From assembly GCA_905331475.1 (NCBI GenBank), contig CAJNYU010001035.1:124001-188000 (forward strand): a stretch of DNA of 64,000 nt. The letters are read 5' to 3'. The position numbers and the translations under genes are program-made. This stretch comes from Rotaria socialis (taxonomy: Eukaryota > Rotifera > Eurotatoria > Philodinida > Philodinidae). This document shows, piece after piece, positions 8,204 through 19,670 of this stretch (positions are counted from its first letter, which is position 1; each line of letters begins with the position of its first letter). The notes under the pieces were generated by a model. It had not been told where the DNA came from, did no database searches, and was given only the letters and a program-made list of their open reading frames with translations.

Positions 8204-11170
8204 ATGGACGATGATATTCTAATCAAATTTCGTCAAGTAACTGAAATCTTTAAAGAAAAATTCCAATCAAAAGCAATAGAACGGCACAATGAAGAATACC
8301 TTCAAAGCCTTTCTGATCAATTGCATCAATGGAAATCAAATATAGATGAACAAACAAGGCAAATTGTTGAAGAAACAATTTATGAAATACAACAACTCTA
8401 TGATGACTATTGTCAAGAAAGTGATGACAAATATAATAGTTTAAAGGAACAAATAGAGAGACACAATTCGTTATCAAATATCGATAATCAAATTGAAGAT
8501 TTTAATATTTATTGTCAATCGAATACAGTTGAAAAGCGCATACACCTAAACACACATAATTTTAACAAAGAAACGTTCGATGAAAAAATTCAACTAGAAA
8601 ACATTTCTTCTAAGGACATACCACTGGAAAGAACAATTGTCCCATTGAAACAAGGCACTAGAGAACCACGAGTATTCATGCATAGTATCGATACATATGC
8701 ATCATCAGGATCGTCATCCCAAAGAAAACCAGTTATTCAAACATCAATGGAATCAACTGCTAGTCTCCACAGGTCGTCAGGACCAACACCTATTATAGTA
8801 TCCTTAAACATAAGACCATTTATTCAAGAATACACGAGACCAAGTCCAAGTCAAGAATCCATGTATCCAGTTCACACATCATTAGGAACTTCACCAGAAC
8901 GAAATGAATCAATTCATAGTACTCGCACATCATCAAAATCATCGGCTGCTACAATATCGTCTGAAAGAAAACCAATCGTTCCAGAGCGAAATGAATCAAT
9001 GGATAGTATTCGCACATTGTTAGAATCATTATCACCGGAAATAAGACTAACCGCCGAAGAAAAAGGAGAATCACTATATAGTCTCCACACATCGTCAGCA
9101 TCATCACCTGAGAGAAAGCCTGCCGTTTCAGAACGAAATGAATCAATTCATAGTACTCACACATCATCAAAATCATCGGCTGTTATAATATCGCCGGAAA
9201 GAAAACCAATCGTTCCAGAACGAAATGAATCAATGAGTAGTATTCACACATCGTTACAATCATTATCACCGGAAATAAGACTGGCCGCCGAAGGACAGGG
9301 AGAACCACTATATAGTCTCCACGCATCGTCAGCATCATCACTCGAGAGAAAGCCTGCCGGTTCAGAACGAAATGAATCAATTCATAATACTCACACATCA
9401 TCAAAATCATCGGCTGATACGATATCGCCTGAAAGAAAACCAATCGTTCCAGAACGAAATGAATCAATGGATAGTATTCACACATCGTTAGAATCATCAT
9501 CACCGGAAATAAAACCGACCGCCGAAGAAAAAGGAGAATCACTATATAGTCTCCACATATCGTTAGGATCATCAACAGAAAAAGAACCGGTCACCGAAGG
9601 AATAGAAAAATCACTATATCCTGCCGACTTATCATCAGGATCATCATCACTAGAAAGAAAGTCAGCCATTGAAGAACCCGACGAATCAAGGAATAGTATT
9701 CATACATCCTCGAAACCATCAGTTATGGTAATATCACTAGAAATAAAACCAGTTGTTCCTGAACAAAGAGAATCAATTCATATCATTCAATCATCACCAG
9801 AATCATCGCCTGAAATAATAGAATCCCAAAGAAAATCTTCAGAAGAGAACTCAAAGATATGGATCAAGGAAGATAACAATGAGCCGAAATCATCGGGCAG
9901 TGGTCCCAAAAAAGAACTTTTTGTTTCTTCAAAGAGTTCTAATAGTACAACACCCCCAAACGAAATGCCACGACAAAGTACAAACAAATTATATGTAGGT
10001 AGATATGATACATTTGTTCCCGTTCTTATCCATAAAAATCGCGAAGTCTACAATGAAAAAGAAAGATTAACTGAATATTGTGTTAATTCTATAGCAATAT
10101 CACAGGACAAATTAGATGAACAAAAACAAGAAAAACAAGTGACCAATGAATATGTTGAGAATGATAAAGACAGTAGTATAAAATTAGTCCATGCTTACAG
10201 AGTTCTTGTAGAAGAAGAAAATGATTTTCATCCGTTACCATCGGACGATGAAGAAGACGAAGAAAAAGAAAAATCAATTGTTCATCGTGGATTTGATTTA
10301 CAGCGATTCAATCAAATTCATTATTCAACAATGGTATTAAAACAATGTGAAACAGCAAATAATTGCATGTCAAGTTCAACAAAACAAAATCAATTATTGG
10401 TTTATAATTCAAAATTAAATATTTTAATCATTTTAAAACATGAAGAAAATAAAATATGTCGCGATCAATTATTTCTACAATGGCCAAAAGGTATTAGTTC
10501 CAAGATATCGGATATCACCTACTGTGAAAATAGTGATCAATTTTTAGTATCAGTATTAGATACAAGTCATATATATATTTTTAATCCAAATCTGTTGTGC
10601 ATACATGATTTGGGTAAATTATCAAAAGATTTGCCACTACGACGTATTCATTGTTATCAAAAAACAATTTATTGTATATTAGGAAATAGTTTCGTTTTAG
10701 AATTTGAATTAAACGAACAAGTTTCAAAATTGAAATTCGTCCGACAAATTAAATTATTCGCTCCAAATAATCGTTCAGAAGATAAAGTTCATGTTTTATT
10801 AGATGTTACTTGTGACAATGAACATTTAATCATTATTTATTCAAATGAAAAGGATGAGATACATTTACAAATCATTAATCGACAAACAGGAAAATTTCAT
10901 AATGATTTCATTTTAGATAGACCACATCCGATCAATAAGGATTATATACGAATAGAATCAACAAATCATCAAGGAAATTTTATTTATCTTAATGGTTCCC
11001 ACAAAAATTTAAAATCGATTAATTTATCAACTAATAATAAAGCACACGCTACATCAATTTTTCGTCGACAAAAAAAACCAACAAATCTAAGTTTCCTGAA
11101 AGATGGCCGACTAGTGATTTTATATGAACATCCATATCATTTATCAATCCATGATTTGAGTAATCATTGA
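8204..11170 (+). CDS. 988-aa coiled-coil, Ser-rich repeat and beta-propeller-like protein
   Basis: Single-exon gene. Residues 1-110 are predicted coiled coil (heptad-like Leu/Ile, many Gln/Glu/Lys). Residues 160-540 are Ser/Glu/Pro-rich and repetitive, with three 78-residue tandem units at 232-465. A strongly acidic patch (SDDEEDEEKEK) lies near residue 680. The C-terminal 290 residues are made of short beta-strand-like blocks (ISDITYCENSDQFLVSVLD, LSFLKDGRLVILYEHP) that look like a six-bladed NHL/WD-type propeller. The plan resembles TRIM-NHL-like proteins lacking RING and B-box, which I have seen in rotifers. Partner and function unknown. An AATAAA-type poly(A) signal lies near 11248. Confidence 0.85.
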   Translation: MDDDILIKFRQVTEIFKEKFQSKAIERHNEEYLQSLSDQLHQWKSNIDEQTRQIVEETIYEIQQLYDDYCQESDDKYNSLKEQIERHNSLSNIDNQIEDFNIYCQSNTVEKRIHLNTHNFNKETFDEKIQLENISSKDIPLERTIVPLKQGTREPRVFMHSIDTYASSGSSSQRKPVIQTSMESTASLHRSSGPTPIIVSLNIRPFIQEYTRPSPSQESMYPVHTSLGTSPERNESIHSTRTSSKSSAATISSERKPIVPERNESMDSIRTLLESLSPEIRLTAEEKGESLYSLHTSSASSPERKPAVSERNESIHSTHTSSKSSAVIISPERKPIVPERNESMSSIHTSLQSLSPEIRLAAEGQGEPLYSLHASSASSLERKPAGSERNESIHNTHTSSKSSADTISPERKPIVPERNESMDSIHTSLESSSPEIKPTAEEKGESLYSLHISLGSSTEKEPVTEGIEKSLYPADLSSGSSSLERKSAIEEPDESRNSIHTSSKPSVMVISLEIKPVVPEQRESIHIIQSSPESSPEIIESQRKSSEENSKIWIKEDNNEPKSSGSGPKKELFVSSKSSNSTTPPNEMPRQSTNKLYVGRYDTFVPVLIHKNREVYNEKERLTEYCVNSIAISQDKLDEQKQEKQVTNEYVENDKDSSIKLVHAYRVLVEEENDFHPLPSDDEEDEEKEKSIVHRGFDLQRFNQIHYSTMVLKQCETANNCMSSSTKQNQLLVYNSKLNILIILKHEENKICRDQLFLQWPKGISSKISDITYCENSDQFLVSVLDTSHIYIFNPNLLCIHDLGKLSKDLPLRRIHCYQKTIYCILGNSFVLEFELNEQVSKLKFVRQIKLFAPNNRSEDKVHVLLDVTCDNEHLIIIYSNEKDEIHLQIINRQTGKFHNDFILDRPHPINKDYIRIESTNHQGNFIYLNGSHKNLKSINLSTNNKAHATSIFRRQKKPTNLSFLKDGRLVILYEHPYHLSIHDLSNH
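8897..9598 (+). repeat. In-frame tandem repeat, three 234-bp units (78 aa each)
   Basis: GAACGAAATGAATCAATTCA recurs at 8897, 9131 and 9365, exactly 234 bp apart. Each 78-aa unit divides into three related blocks of about 29, 25 and 24 residues sharing a core of the form (E)xESxxSxHTSxxSxSxE(R/I)KP, so this is a nested repeat. A degenerate fourth unit follows after 9598. The period is a multiple of three, so copy-number change keeps the frame. Confidence 0.95.
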
Positions 11171-13749
11171 GGAACAAATGAATTATTATATTTTATTACT
11201 ATTTTCTTTTTAAATTGTATCATTAATTTTTTTTTATTATGATTACGAATAAAAATTTAATTACTGCTTTTATTTGTTTTTTGTTTCAACTTTTCTTTCG
11301 CAAAATCATAACTAAGTAAGCCGAGATTCAATCAAGTAATAATTACAGATTTCAATGAATTTTATGAAATAGAACTGAAAATAGATTTTACACGAACAAT
11401 AGAATATGCAGACGTGTCATAGAGTAGTTTCGGTTGAGACAAGTTTTTCTTATCGCAGTTCCAATCAATTTCTGTATTCTCTATATCTGATTTCTAGCTG
11501 ATAAACTAAAACATATTCAGATTTGTCGTTGTCTAACTAAAAATCATACTATGCACGTACATCGCGATAATGCTGAGTCATTATACCATACTTCATTTTA
11601 TTGAAAAAGAATGATTTGTAAACTGAATCCATGATAAATCTCATGCGTAATATTACCACTCATCGTTTTTTGATTATATGAAAATATATTTCCAATAACC
11701 AAAAGGACAATAACTAAATCGACCCTGACAATTATCAATCAGTTTTAATAATTTAAGTTATGATCCCTTATTCTTATCTAAAAGTTTCACTTAATCAATT
11801 CTTGGATTTTTTACAAAAATAACAAAAAATCATCAGAAAATATATATCGAATCAACCATGTTGATTATTGTCTGCGAGAAGGATTCGAATGAAAAAGGTT
11901 TGTATCACAGTTTAGCAAGGATGTATTCACCATTGAGTTATCGTGCCTCTCTATGATCTCTTGAATCTCATATGAATTGTTGGCGTCATAGTTTAAATGT
12001 TTAGGTAAATTTTGTCTAGAGTGAAACATGTAATACGCACGAAAGAAATGCTTTAAACTTTAACGGCAGCTGATATCAGAAAAACTTGTATATTCAAATG
12101 AATTTTCGGACGAGCTTCCGATTGAAGCAAGCATATATGATATTGTTTACTGGCAGCTTCAAATGCTAGAATAAGACGAAATAATGAGAAAACAAACATA
12201 GTACACCAATCACTGTAATTTCATTCTTCTTGAAATGAAATATACGCAACGTAACAATGCAGGATACACTTTAAAAGTGTTCAAATTTGAAATTTTTATA
12301 AAACAATTCCGAAAAGCTGTCAATTCTGAATCATGAGGTTATAGGATTACTAGATGAGAAAGTATCAATTATATCTAGACTCCAATGAATCAGTGAAAGA
12401 TACTTTTTTACACAGACGAACTGAATATTACACTGGATTTCAAACATGTTTAATTCATATTTGTATTATAGACTGATTGAAATTATCAATATTTTTCGAA
12501 CAAAAATATATAATTACATTTTAAATTTAACATTTCTTATATCATTACCTTGCCTTCAAATCATATAAGAAAAATAACTTGCTACTAATGTACTACTTGC
12601 TCGATTAGAATACTTTTTATAAATGAGTGCAACTAACAGTTATATTTAGTATCAAAATTATTTTACTATCAGATGCGCATTGAACGATAATCTATAACGG
12701 TTAAAAATCAAAACGATACACATGCTCTTACGTCGACTAAAAATTGATTCGGTAGATCGAAAGGATAATCTTTATTACGAGTCAATTACTGATTCATGTA
12801 GAAAAAAAGCAAGGTCTATTTAATGAACATGTAAATCATCACATTAATCATTCAAGGCCATCTACTTTCTCTATCCGTTATATGTAAGTTCTCAAACGTT
12901 ACATAATTCACGATATGACTCCTTTATACATTTTCATTTATCAATGTTTTAAACAAGTATCAAATCATACTAATTTGCTTTTTGTTCAATAATGATTTCT
13001 CATATCACTGTTGTTTATAGAGAAAGTTCTATTTTTTTTAAATGAAATCAATTTTTTCATTTGAAGAATAGAAAAGAAAATTCCCTGAGCCATCCTATGT
13101 GATAGACATTCTAAAAGTCGTCTTGCTATTGGTTTATCTCATGTGCATGCACACAGACACATGTGTATTAGAAACACATTTTAAAATAGGAACCAAACAA
13201 CCGAACAGTACTCGATTAAACAACGACAAAACATATCGTCAACAGAACCACAACAACCAAAAATGCACAAGCTAATCATAAAAAAAAAAATGGAAGAAAA
13301 AGAAAATAAATTTTCTATAGAATCGCACAAATAATTGCAGAAACCGACGATGCTTTTTCTCAAACTAATTATTTTCATGTATATACGAAAAAAAACCACT
13401 TACAATGCATAAAAAGAATACGAACGAAACAAAAAGAAAAAGAAATGTTAATAGAACATGAAAATAAGTATGCTGTTTTCTTTCTTGGCTCAGTTGAAGA
13501 CTCTTGTAAAATCTAATTTTCGTGAAGTTCACAATCGAAAAACAAAGAGAAAAAAATATTACAAAGAACAATCAGCCACATCAACACCAATAGAACAATA
13601 CGACAGAGTTGTGATAAGAAAAGAATAAGAGTAGACATTTTCACAAACGCACATCATTATCATCATGAACATGCTAACCTAATAGAGATAGATATATCAA
13701 CGAAAACAAATTCTTTTACTCCATACTATCAAAAGTTAAAGTAGCATTT
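11171..13749. other. 2.6-kb intergenic stretch, nothing recognised
   Basis: AT-rich. Open frames at 13181-13571 on the minus strand are Phe/Ser/Leu-rich translations of A-rich DNA and look non-coding. No RNA gene, TIR or tandem array was seen by eye. Confidence 0.5.
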
Positions 13750-16008
13750 TTATAAATCTTCATGAGCTGGTTCACCACCATGCTCTTCTTCTTCTCCGCC
13801 TTCTTCATCGTGTTCAGGCTAAAAGAGCAAAACAAAAACAAATTCTAATAAGTTAAGCTCGCTTTTCAATCTACCTCTTCAGTATCAGCAGCTTTTCCAT
13901 TTTCTTTACCATTTGAATTAATAAATTTTGCAAGAGCTTCAACTGTACGAGCACCAAAATATTCAACAATTTCATCTGAATCCTTTGGGAAAAGTCTAAA
14001 TTGAAAACAGCAAAAAATAAAATTTCAAAAACTGTCTTTTTTATACATACTTAATTGTTGGGAAACTTTGAATTTTGATACCTTCAACTTCATTAGCAGT
14101 AGCATCCATTTTAGCAACCACAACATCAGGAATATCTTTATATTGATCACCTAATTGTTCATAAATTGGCGTCAATTGTTTACAGTGGCCACACCTAAAA
14201 ATTAAAAATAAATACTTAGTACCAAACGCAAAATATGATAAAGTCAATAATGATTTGATTATTTTATTCTATCTATGTTTCAATATACTTCTTCACCAAC
14301 TTTCTACTTCATAGTCAAGAAGTTCAATATGAAAATAATTCATCTATTATTAGAAAAAAAACGCTTATGCTAACCCGTGATTCATCGTACATCAACAATA
14401 CTTATTATAATCTCTATTTTCATTCCTATACTTCAGCATTCTTTGGAAATCTAGATCTTTTTGAGATTCATAAAATAATTCTTTTTTTACCATGGTGCAA
14501 CAAATGTAACAAGTACAGTTTTGCTTTTGTCCTTTGCAACATCGTTGAAATTTTTTCCGACCAAAACTTTGACTGAAGCTTTATCCCAATCTTCAGGGAT
14601 TTCTTGTGAAAGTAAATCTGGTTTGAGTTTGCCATCAAAAAATTCATTAACGAAGCTAACTAAACTTTCTGATGTAATATCAGAGAAGTCAGGTTTGAAT
14701 TTGGTCATTTCATCTTCTAGTGTTATTAAACGAATTGCTGGGAAATCAGACTTTTGAAGACCAAAGAATTCAGTGACACGTCCATTTTCTTGATCATTCA
14801 CATCAACGAAAACGAAAAGTGTCTAAATTGGAAAATGAAACGAATTATTTTTACTATTCTTGAGATCGAAGTTCTTTGTTTTTTATTTACCTGTCCGCGA
14901 AATTGTTTTGCAGCTGTATGAAATTGTTCTCGTTGTTTTTCATAATTTTCATTAGTTTTATCAGCAAATAAAAGAATATGAACTTTAATTGGACCACCAA
15001 AGATCTTTTGAGCTGTCTAGATGAAAATAATTAAATAAACTCATAATTTTTTCCAATCTGTTTCAATTAATTTTTACATCTCCATTGAAATCGATGACGA
15101 TTGGAAATTGATTGGCTTCAATAAATTTTCGAATTGAATCTTCATCAATCGATGATGTGAGAACATTGCGGCCTTCATCAAACTAATATCAAGAACACTT
15201 CTTAAATAGGTATCATAAAAAAGAAACTTTATACTACTTTTTTCAAGAGAATAATTGCATCATCTGTAACTTCAAGTTCTTTACGAACATCATCATTTGA
15301 TGTTATACCAAATGGAAAACCTTCAAGAGTCTTAGCAACTTGAAGAAAAGCAGCAGCAGCATCACCATCAGTATCCTAAGAAAAATCACAATCAGTTTTA
15401 GAATAAATATAGAATGAATAATAGAATTACCTTGAATGCACCAATAACAACAACATCACCAGCTTGCTTCAATTTGTTAAGATCATCAGCTGTCTTTAAT
15501 TCATCAGCTGCTGGCCCTGTCTTCTTTTTTAGCCAACTAACGATATCACTATCTGATCGGCCACCAGTATATTCCAAGACTGTGCCATCAAGAAAAAATT
15601 TCAATGTTGGATAGCCTCTAACTTCAAATCGTTGCGCAAGATCATTTTCAATGGTTGCATCAACACTAGCTAATTTCACTTCGCTACCAGACTCGGCTAG
15701 ATTTCGAGCAGCTCCAGCGTAAGCTGGTTCTAAAGCTTTGCAATGACCACACCTAAAAATAAATACAAGGATATGTAAATAGCGAACTGTTTTCCAAATC
15801 AAATACACAATAATTACCATGGTGCAACAAATTTAACCAAAACAAATTTATTATTTTTGACAACATCATCAAATGTATCTTTAGTTAATGTAAGAACATG
15901 ACTTGCACCTGCATCTGATCCCGATTCACTGCCATGAATACGTTTCGTTGTTTGACTCAGAACAATAACAACAGCTAAAATAGCTGCCTGCATAAACCCT
16001 GGAAACAT
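13750..16008 (-). CDS. Protein disulfide isomerase (a-b-b'-a' type)
   Basis: Nine exons: 15818-16008, 15431-15752, 15238-15375, 15078-15182, 14891-15016, 14491-14822, 14051-14194, 13875-13995 and 13750-13818. They close to 515 aa, the usual PDI length. A signal peptide begins [17 protein letters not shown]. Two thioredoxin domains carry APWCGHC active sites with CGHC at residues 65-68 and 406-409. Both introns split the active-site Trp as TG|G. The b and b' domains lie between. An acidic Glu/Gly-rich tail ends in HEDL, a probable ER-retrieval signal that departs from [KH]DEL. It forms and rearranges disulfides in the ER lumen. The ATG at 16008 is preferred over 16032 because it gives the cleaner signal peptide. 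Confidence 0.95.
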
Positions 16009-16125
16009 ATTTGTTACTTGTACAGTATACAAATAAAGAATACAATAATCTAAAATCTATTAAGGTAGAAAAAAAAACATGTTTACGTGTATATTTTCTA
16101 AGGTCATTTCTAAATATTTGCAATA

Positions 16126-16266
16126 TATATGTTGTAGTGGAAATTAAAATTCAGTAGAATTTAAAATCCTACTAGTAGAAATTGAAATTTTAGTTTCTAC
16201 TATAGGCAAAACTCAGTAGAATTTCAATTTCTACTAGTAGAATTTTAATTTCTACTGCGACATATA
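16126..16266. repeat. About 140-bp fold-back (palindromic) repeat
   Basis: The ends TATATGTTGTAGTGGAAATT and AATTTCTACTGCGACATATA are inverted copies. The interior keeps alternating GTAGAAATT/AATTTCTAC blocks, so the whole unit can fold into one long imperfect hairpin. It sits 120 bp upstream of the PDI start. Probably a very short MITE; no clear target duplication found. Confidence 0.6.
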
Positions 16267-18226
16267 CATTAATATCATGCTGTTATAGACGAAATCTGAT
16301 CATTTCAGCCATAGAGAACAAAACACGAATACATGCTTATTTCTGTAGAATACCCATTGTCGACGTGTGCTGTATGAGGATATTATTCATAGGAATAGAA
16401 GACCGTATAGAATCAAATCAAATAAACTAACAGCTACAATTTTTTTCTATAGAGGCACAGAAAAATGTAAAGATCAAGATGGATGTTAAATGTGTTTGTT
16501 AGAATTCATGCATATTTCATATTGATGTTGCACATTATAAGAATAAATAAAAATATGCATTTATAGATCTCAAGTTGATACATAACTAGACATATAGAGA
16601 CTAAAAACAAATGAAATGTTTTGATTGGAGAAAATTGAATGACTCATTTTCGATGATTTGCTATGAAATGAACAGACCCTGCGAGTCTCGTGTGTGTCAA
16701 GCAAGTCAAATATTTGTCTCGCACCATTAGATCCAATCAAATCAAAATAATAAATGTAAAATTATTTAAATAAAACTAAAATATTTTTTTAGAAAATTTT
16801 ATTTATTTAAAAAAGAAAGCTTTTCAAAACTTGTACACGGTTTCTCTGATCTTTTTTATAATATCAATTACTATAATGTTTGATTCGTAGATGTTCTTAG
16901 GCCATATCTCGAGACGGCAAATAAATTAAATATTTTATGACTATTTTTGAGTCTTTTAGTAACTTGAACGAGACAAAGTTGACATGATCGAGTGTACGCA
17001 AATATTTCAAAGCAGTAATGTAAAAGTTTGCTTGTATTTCTGGGTTATTATAAATCTGTTTTAGTTATTCGAGAGGTATACACTCCCTAGCTTTACAGAA
17101 TTTAGTATTAAGTTTCGCGTTATTTTTACAAAATCGACTGATAAAAATATACGACCTTTTATTTCAATAGAACATTAATATATAGTACAATAAAAGCTAT
17201 TCAATTAATAAATTTAACTAAAAACGTTTTAAGAAAATGCCATTAAACTTACACAAATTCTCAATGGCATTGTTAAATTATCAATGCTACAGTCGATTTA
17301 CTTTCATTTTATAATATTGTATTTGAAAATGCGCAAAAATAAATTATTATACTCATTAACAGATTAAAGATTCATTTTATCTCTAGATTGGAAACGGGAA
17401 AACTATGATAAGTGACATATTCAAAATAATAATTATTCTAATTTCTTCTATTGTTCTAACGTCTCGTTCTTTTTTTTCTCTAAGTAGTAAATTGCTTTCA
17501 TTCTACTTTTTTTTCTAAAAATAAAGGTGAAAATGTAATTTGATTAGAACTGCTATCTTAACACCAGTCAGCATTTTTCGTTACCTAGGATGTCTTTCTT
17601 CCTCTATATATATAATGATTCAAAGTGTGAAAGACGACTTTCGTTTCTTTGGTATGATTTTTTATTTAATGAAGTCTATTTTCTCTTTGTATTAAACCTT
17701 TTCATTTACTGATCGGTGCTATATATTTACTTTGTATCTTATTCAGTTGATTTTTTCGTGATTTATTCTTATTCAATAAAGTTCGGTTTTCTATTTGACG
17801 TCACATTCTGTTTGAATTATGAATCTGGAACAAAAAACAGTCAATTTTTTATTCGTATACGCTTTTATTTCTTTTTCATTTATATATGAGAAAAGGCGAC
17901 GATGAAGTTTCAGCTATATCATTCGTTCTTTTACTTTTCGTTGAAACTGCGTATAGTCAAAATCAGCTTACGAAAAAAGGAAAGCGATGGCGTGCATTCA
18001 TATACCCATGCTCTATCTATATTGCATAGGCAAAAGAGAATGTATGATGATAACGATGAAGTACCACCCTACTTTGGCTTTCTCATTCGTTTTCCTTATC
18101 AGTAATCAAACACAGTGAAGATACTAAAGATTCTTACATTGATGAAATGAGAAAGAAAAAAGAACTCATTGTTTGTTAAAAATATTCTAGATAATTCATA
18201 TTTACCTACATAAAAAACAAGCGAAT
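16267..18226. other. 2-kb intergenic stretch between divergent PDI and LAMP genes
   Basis: No gene seen. The open frame 17902-18105 lacks protein-like composition. This stretch presumably contains both promoters. Confidence 0.5.
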
Positions 18227-19302
18227 ATGGTTCCTAAAATGTATTGTATCTTCCTTCTATTCGGTAAGATTCAGAACAAGATTAACGAATTTTCAATATT
18301 TTCTGTTTTTGTTTTTAAGTTTCTGTGTTTCTTGCTTCATCAGCCTATGTAAGATGGAAAGGACAACTAAGACCTTTAATATAAAATATAATTATATTTT
18401 TAGAAAGTAAGCCCACCAGCTAACTTTACATGGCCTACAAACTCAAAAAAAATTTGTTTTGTTGGTCGCTTTGATCTTGTGCTGAATGTTGACTATATAC
18501 AAACTAGTGGTGTAAGATTTCGTTAGTTTTTTATTTAATAGAAAAAAAAGCAAGAAAATTTTATTTTAATTATTTCCAAGGAAAAAGTTTCAGTTAAAGT
18601 ACCATTGAATAATGATACATATGAATCATACCGTGTATCGTGTTCAGCACCTGCTAATATTCATGAATTAACAGTATCAATGTTAGATGGTTTTACAGAA
18701 ATAATATTAGATTTTACTGTTGACAGTAAAAATATGACATCGTTATCACGAGTTTATGGCTATATAACATTCAATGATAAACAAACATATTTTAAAAATT
18801 ATTCAGCTGGTTTAGATGGTAGATTTCTATACATATTTATTTTCTTTTTTCATTAAAAAATGTATTTTCATTTTTCTTTCATGTAAATTAGGTATACATA
18901 AATTTTCATCGAATGAATCTTTATTTATGAATGCACGTGGTAGTTCGTATAGATGTAATACAAAAACAGTAATTCAAGGTTTTGAGAAACATCAAAATGT
19001 AACAGTTACATCGATCGACATAGAAAATCTACGTGTTGAACCATTCCCTGATGATACAGCAGAATTTAGTGATTACAGTGTTGGTATGTAGTTAAACAAA
19101 CGATATAGTTTTATTTTATTGGTTTATTTTTGAAATTTCTTTTTTTTCCATATCAGAAAAAGTGTGTGCAGCTGATATTGCTAAAAATTCTAATTTGATT
19201 CCAATTATTGTTGGTGCTTGTCTTGCTGTTTTGGTTATTATTGTACTTGTTGCATATCTCATTGGTCGTCGACGTAGTCGTAATGGATACCAAAGTGTTT
19301 AA
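18227..19302 (+). CDS. LAMP-family lysosome-associated membrane glycoprotein
   Basis: Six exons: 18227-18263, 18320-18348, 18404-18511, 18581-18818, 18892-19083 and 19157-19302, giving 249 aa. The order is signal peptide (1-22), one luminal domain with four cysteines at 40, 79, 159 and 205 and several N-x-S/T sites, a transmembrane segment (about 216-239, [18 protein letters not shown]), then a short tail [11 protein letters not shown]. The tail's GYxx-hydrophobic signal is the lysosomal sorting motif of LAMP1/2, and the TM segment is typical of the family. It has one luminal domain where vertebrate LAMP1/2 have two. Located in the lysosome or late-endosome membrane. Confidence 0.92.
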
Positions 19303-19670
19303 ATAGTTCATCGGCATTACAAGATATGACATTTTTCTATTATTTTTCTATGGAAACATTCTTTTTTGTCTTCTTCTCACTGCATTTACAATTTTAAAAT
19401 GATGAAATATGAAAAAATAATAAAAACACAACAAAAGCAAAAGGATTGTTCAGTCACTTTTCGTCGTTATATGCAAATTGCGTACGAACTTTTCTGTAAC
19501 ATCTTTTTTTTTCTAAATTACAAATTTTGTCTGTAATACAAATAAAAGTAGAGTTTAATAAGCGAAGAAGTCAAAAGAAAAAAAAAATAAACTGTAAAAT
19601 TCAAATGTTCTTTCTTTTTTGTTTTACTTAATTGTTGGAAAATAAAGAAATCTTCTCTTTTTGTTTTGAA
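19303..19670. other. Spacer between convergent genes
   Basis: Tail-to-tail spacer of 368 bp between LAMP (+) and the disordered protein (-). Contains LAMP's probable poly(A) signal (AATAATAAAAACA near 19415) and A/T homopolymers; nothing else seen. Confidence 0.6.

Noticed and set aside
8949..9669. Minus-strand frames over the 988-aa gene
   Set aside because: Antisense shadows created by the 234-bp tandem repeat; the plus frame is open for 2967 nt.
17902..18105. 67-codon plus-strand frame upstream of LAMP
   Set aside because: No family signal, no splice context, composition like the surrounding non-coding DNA.
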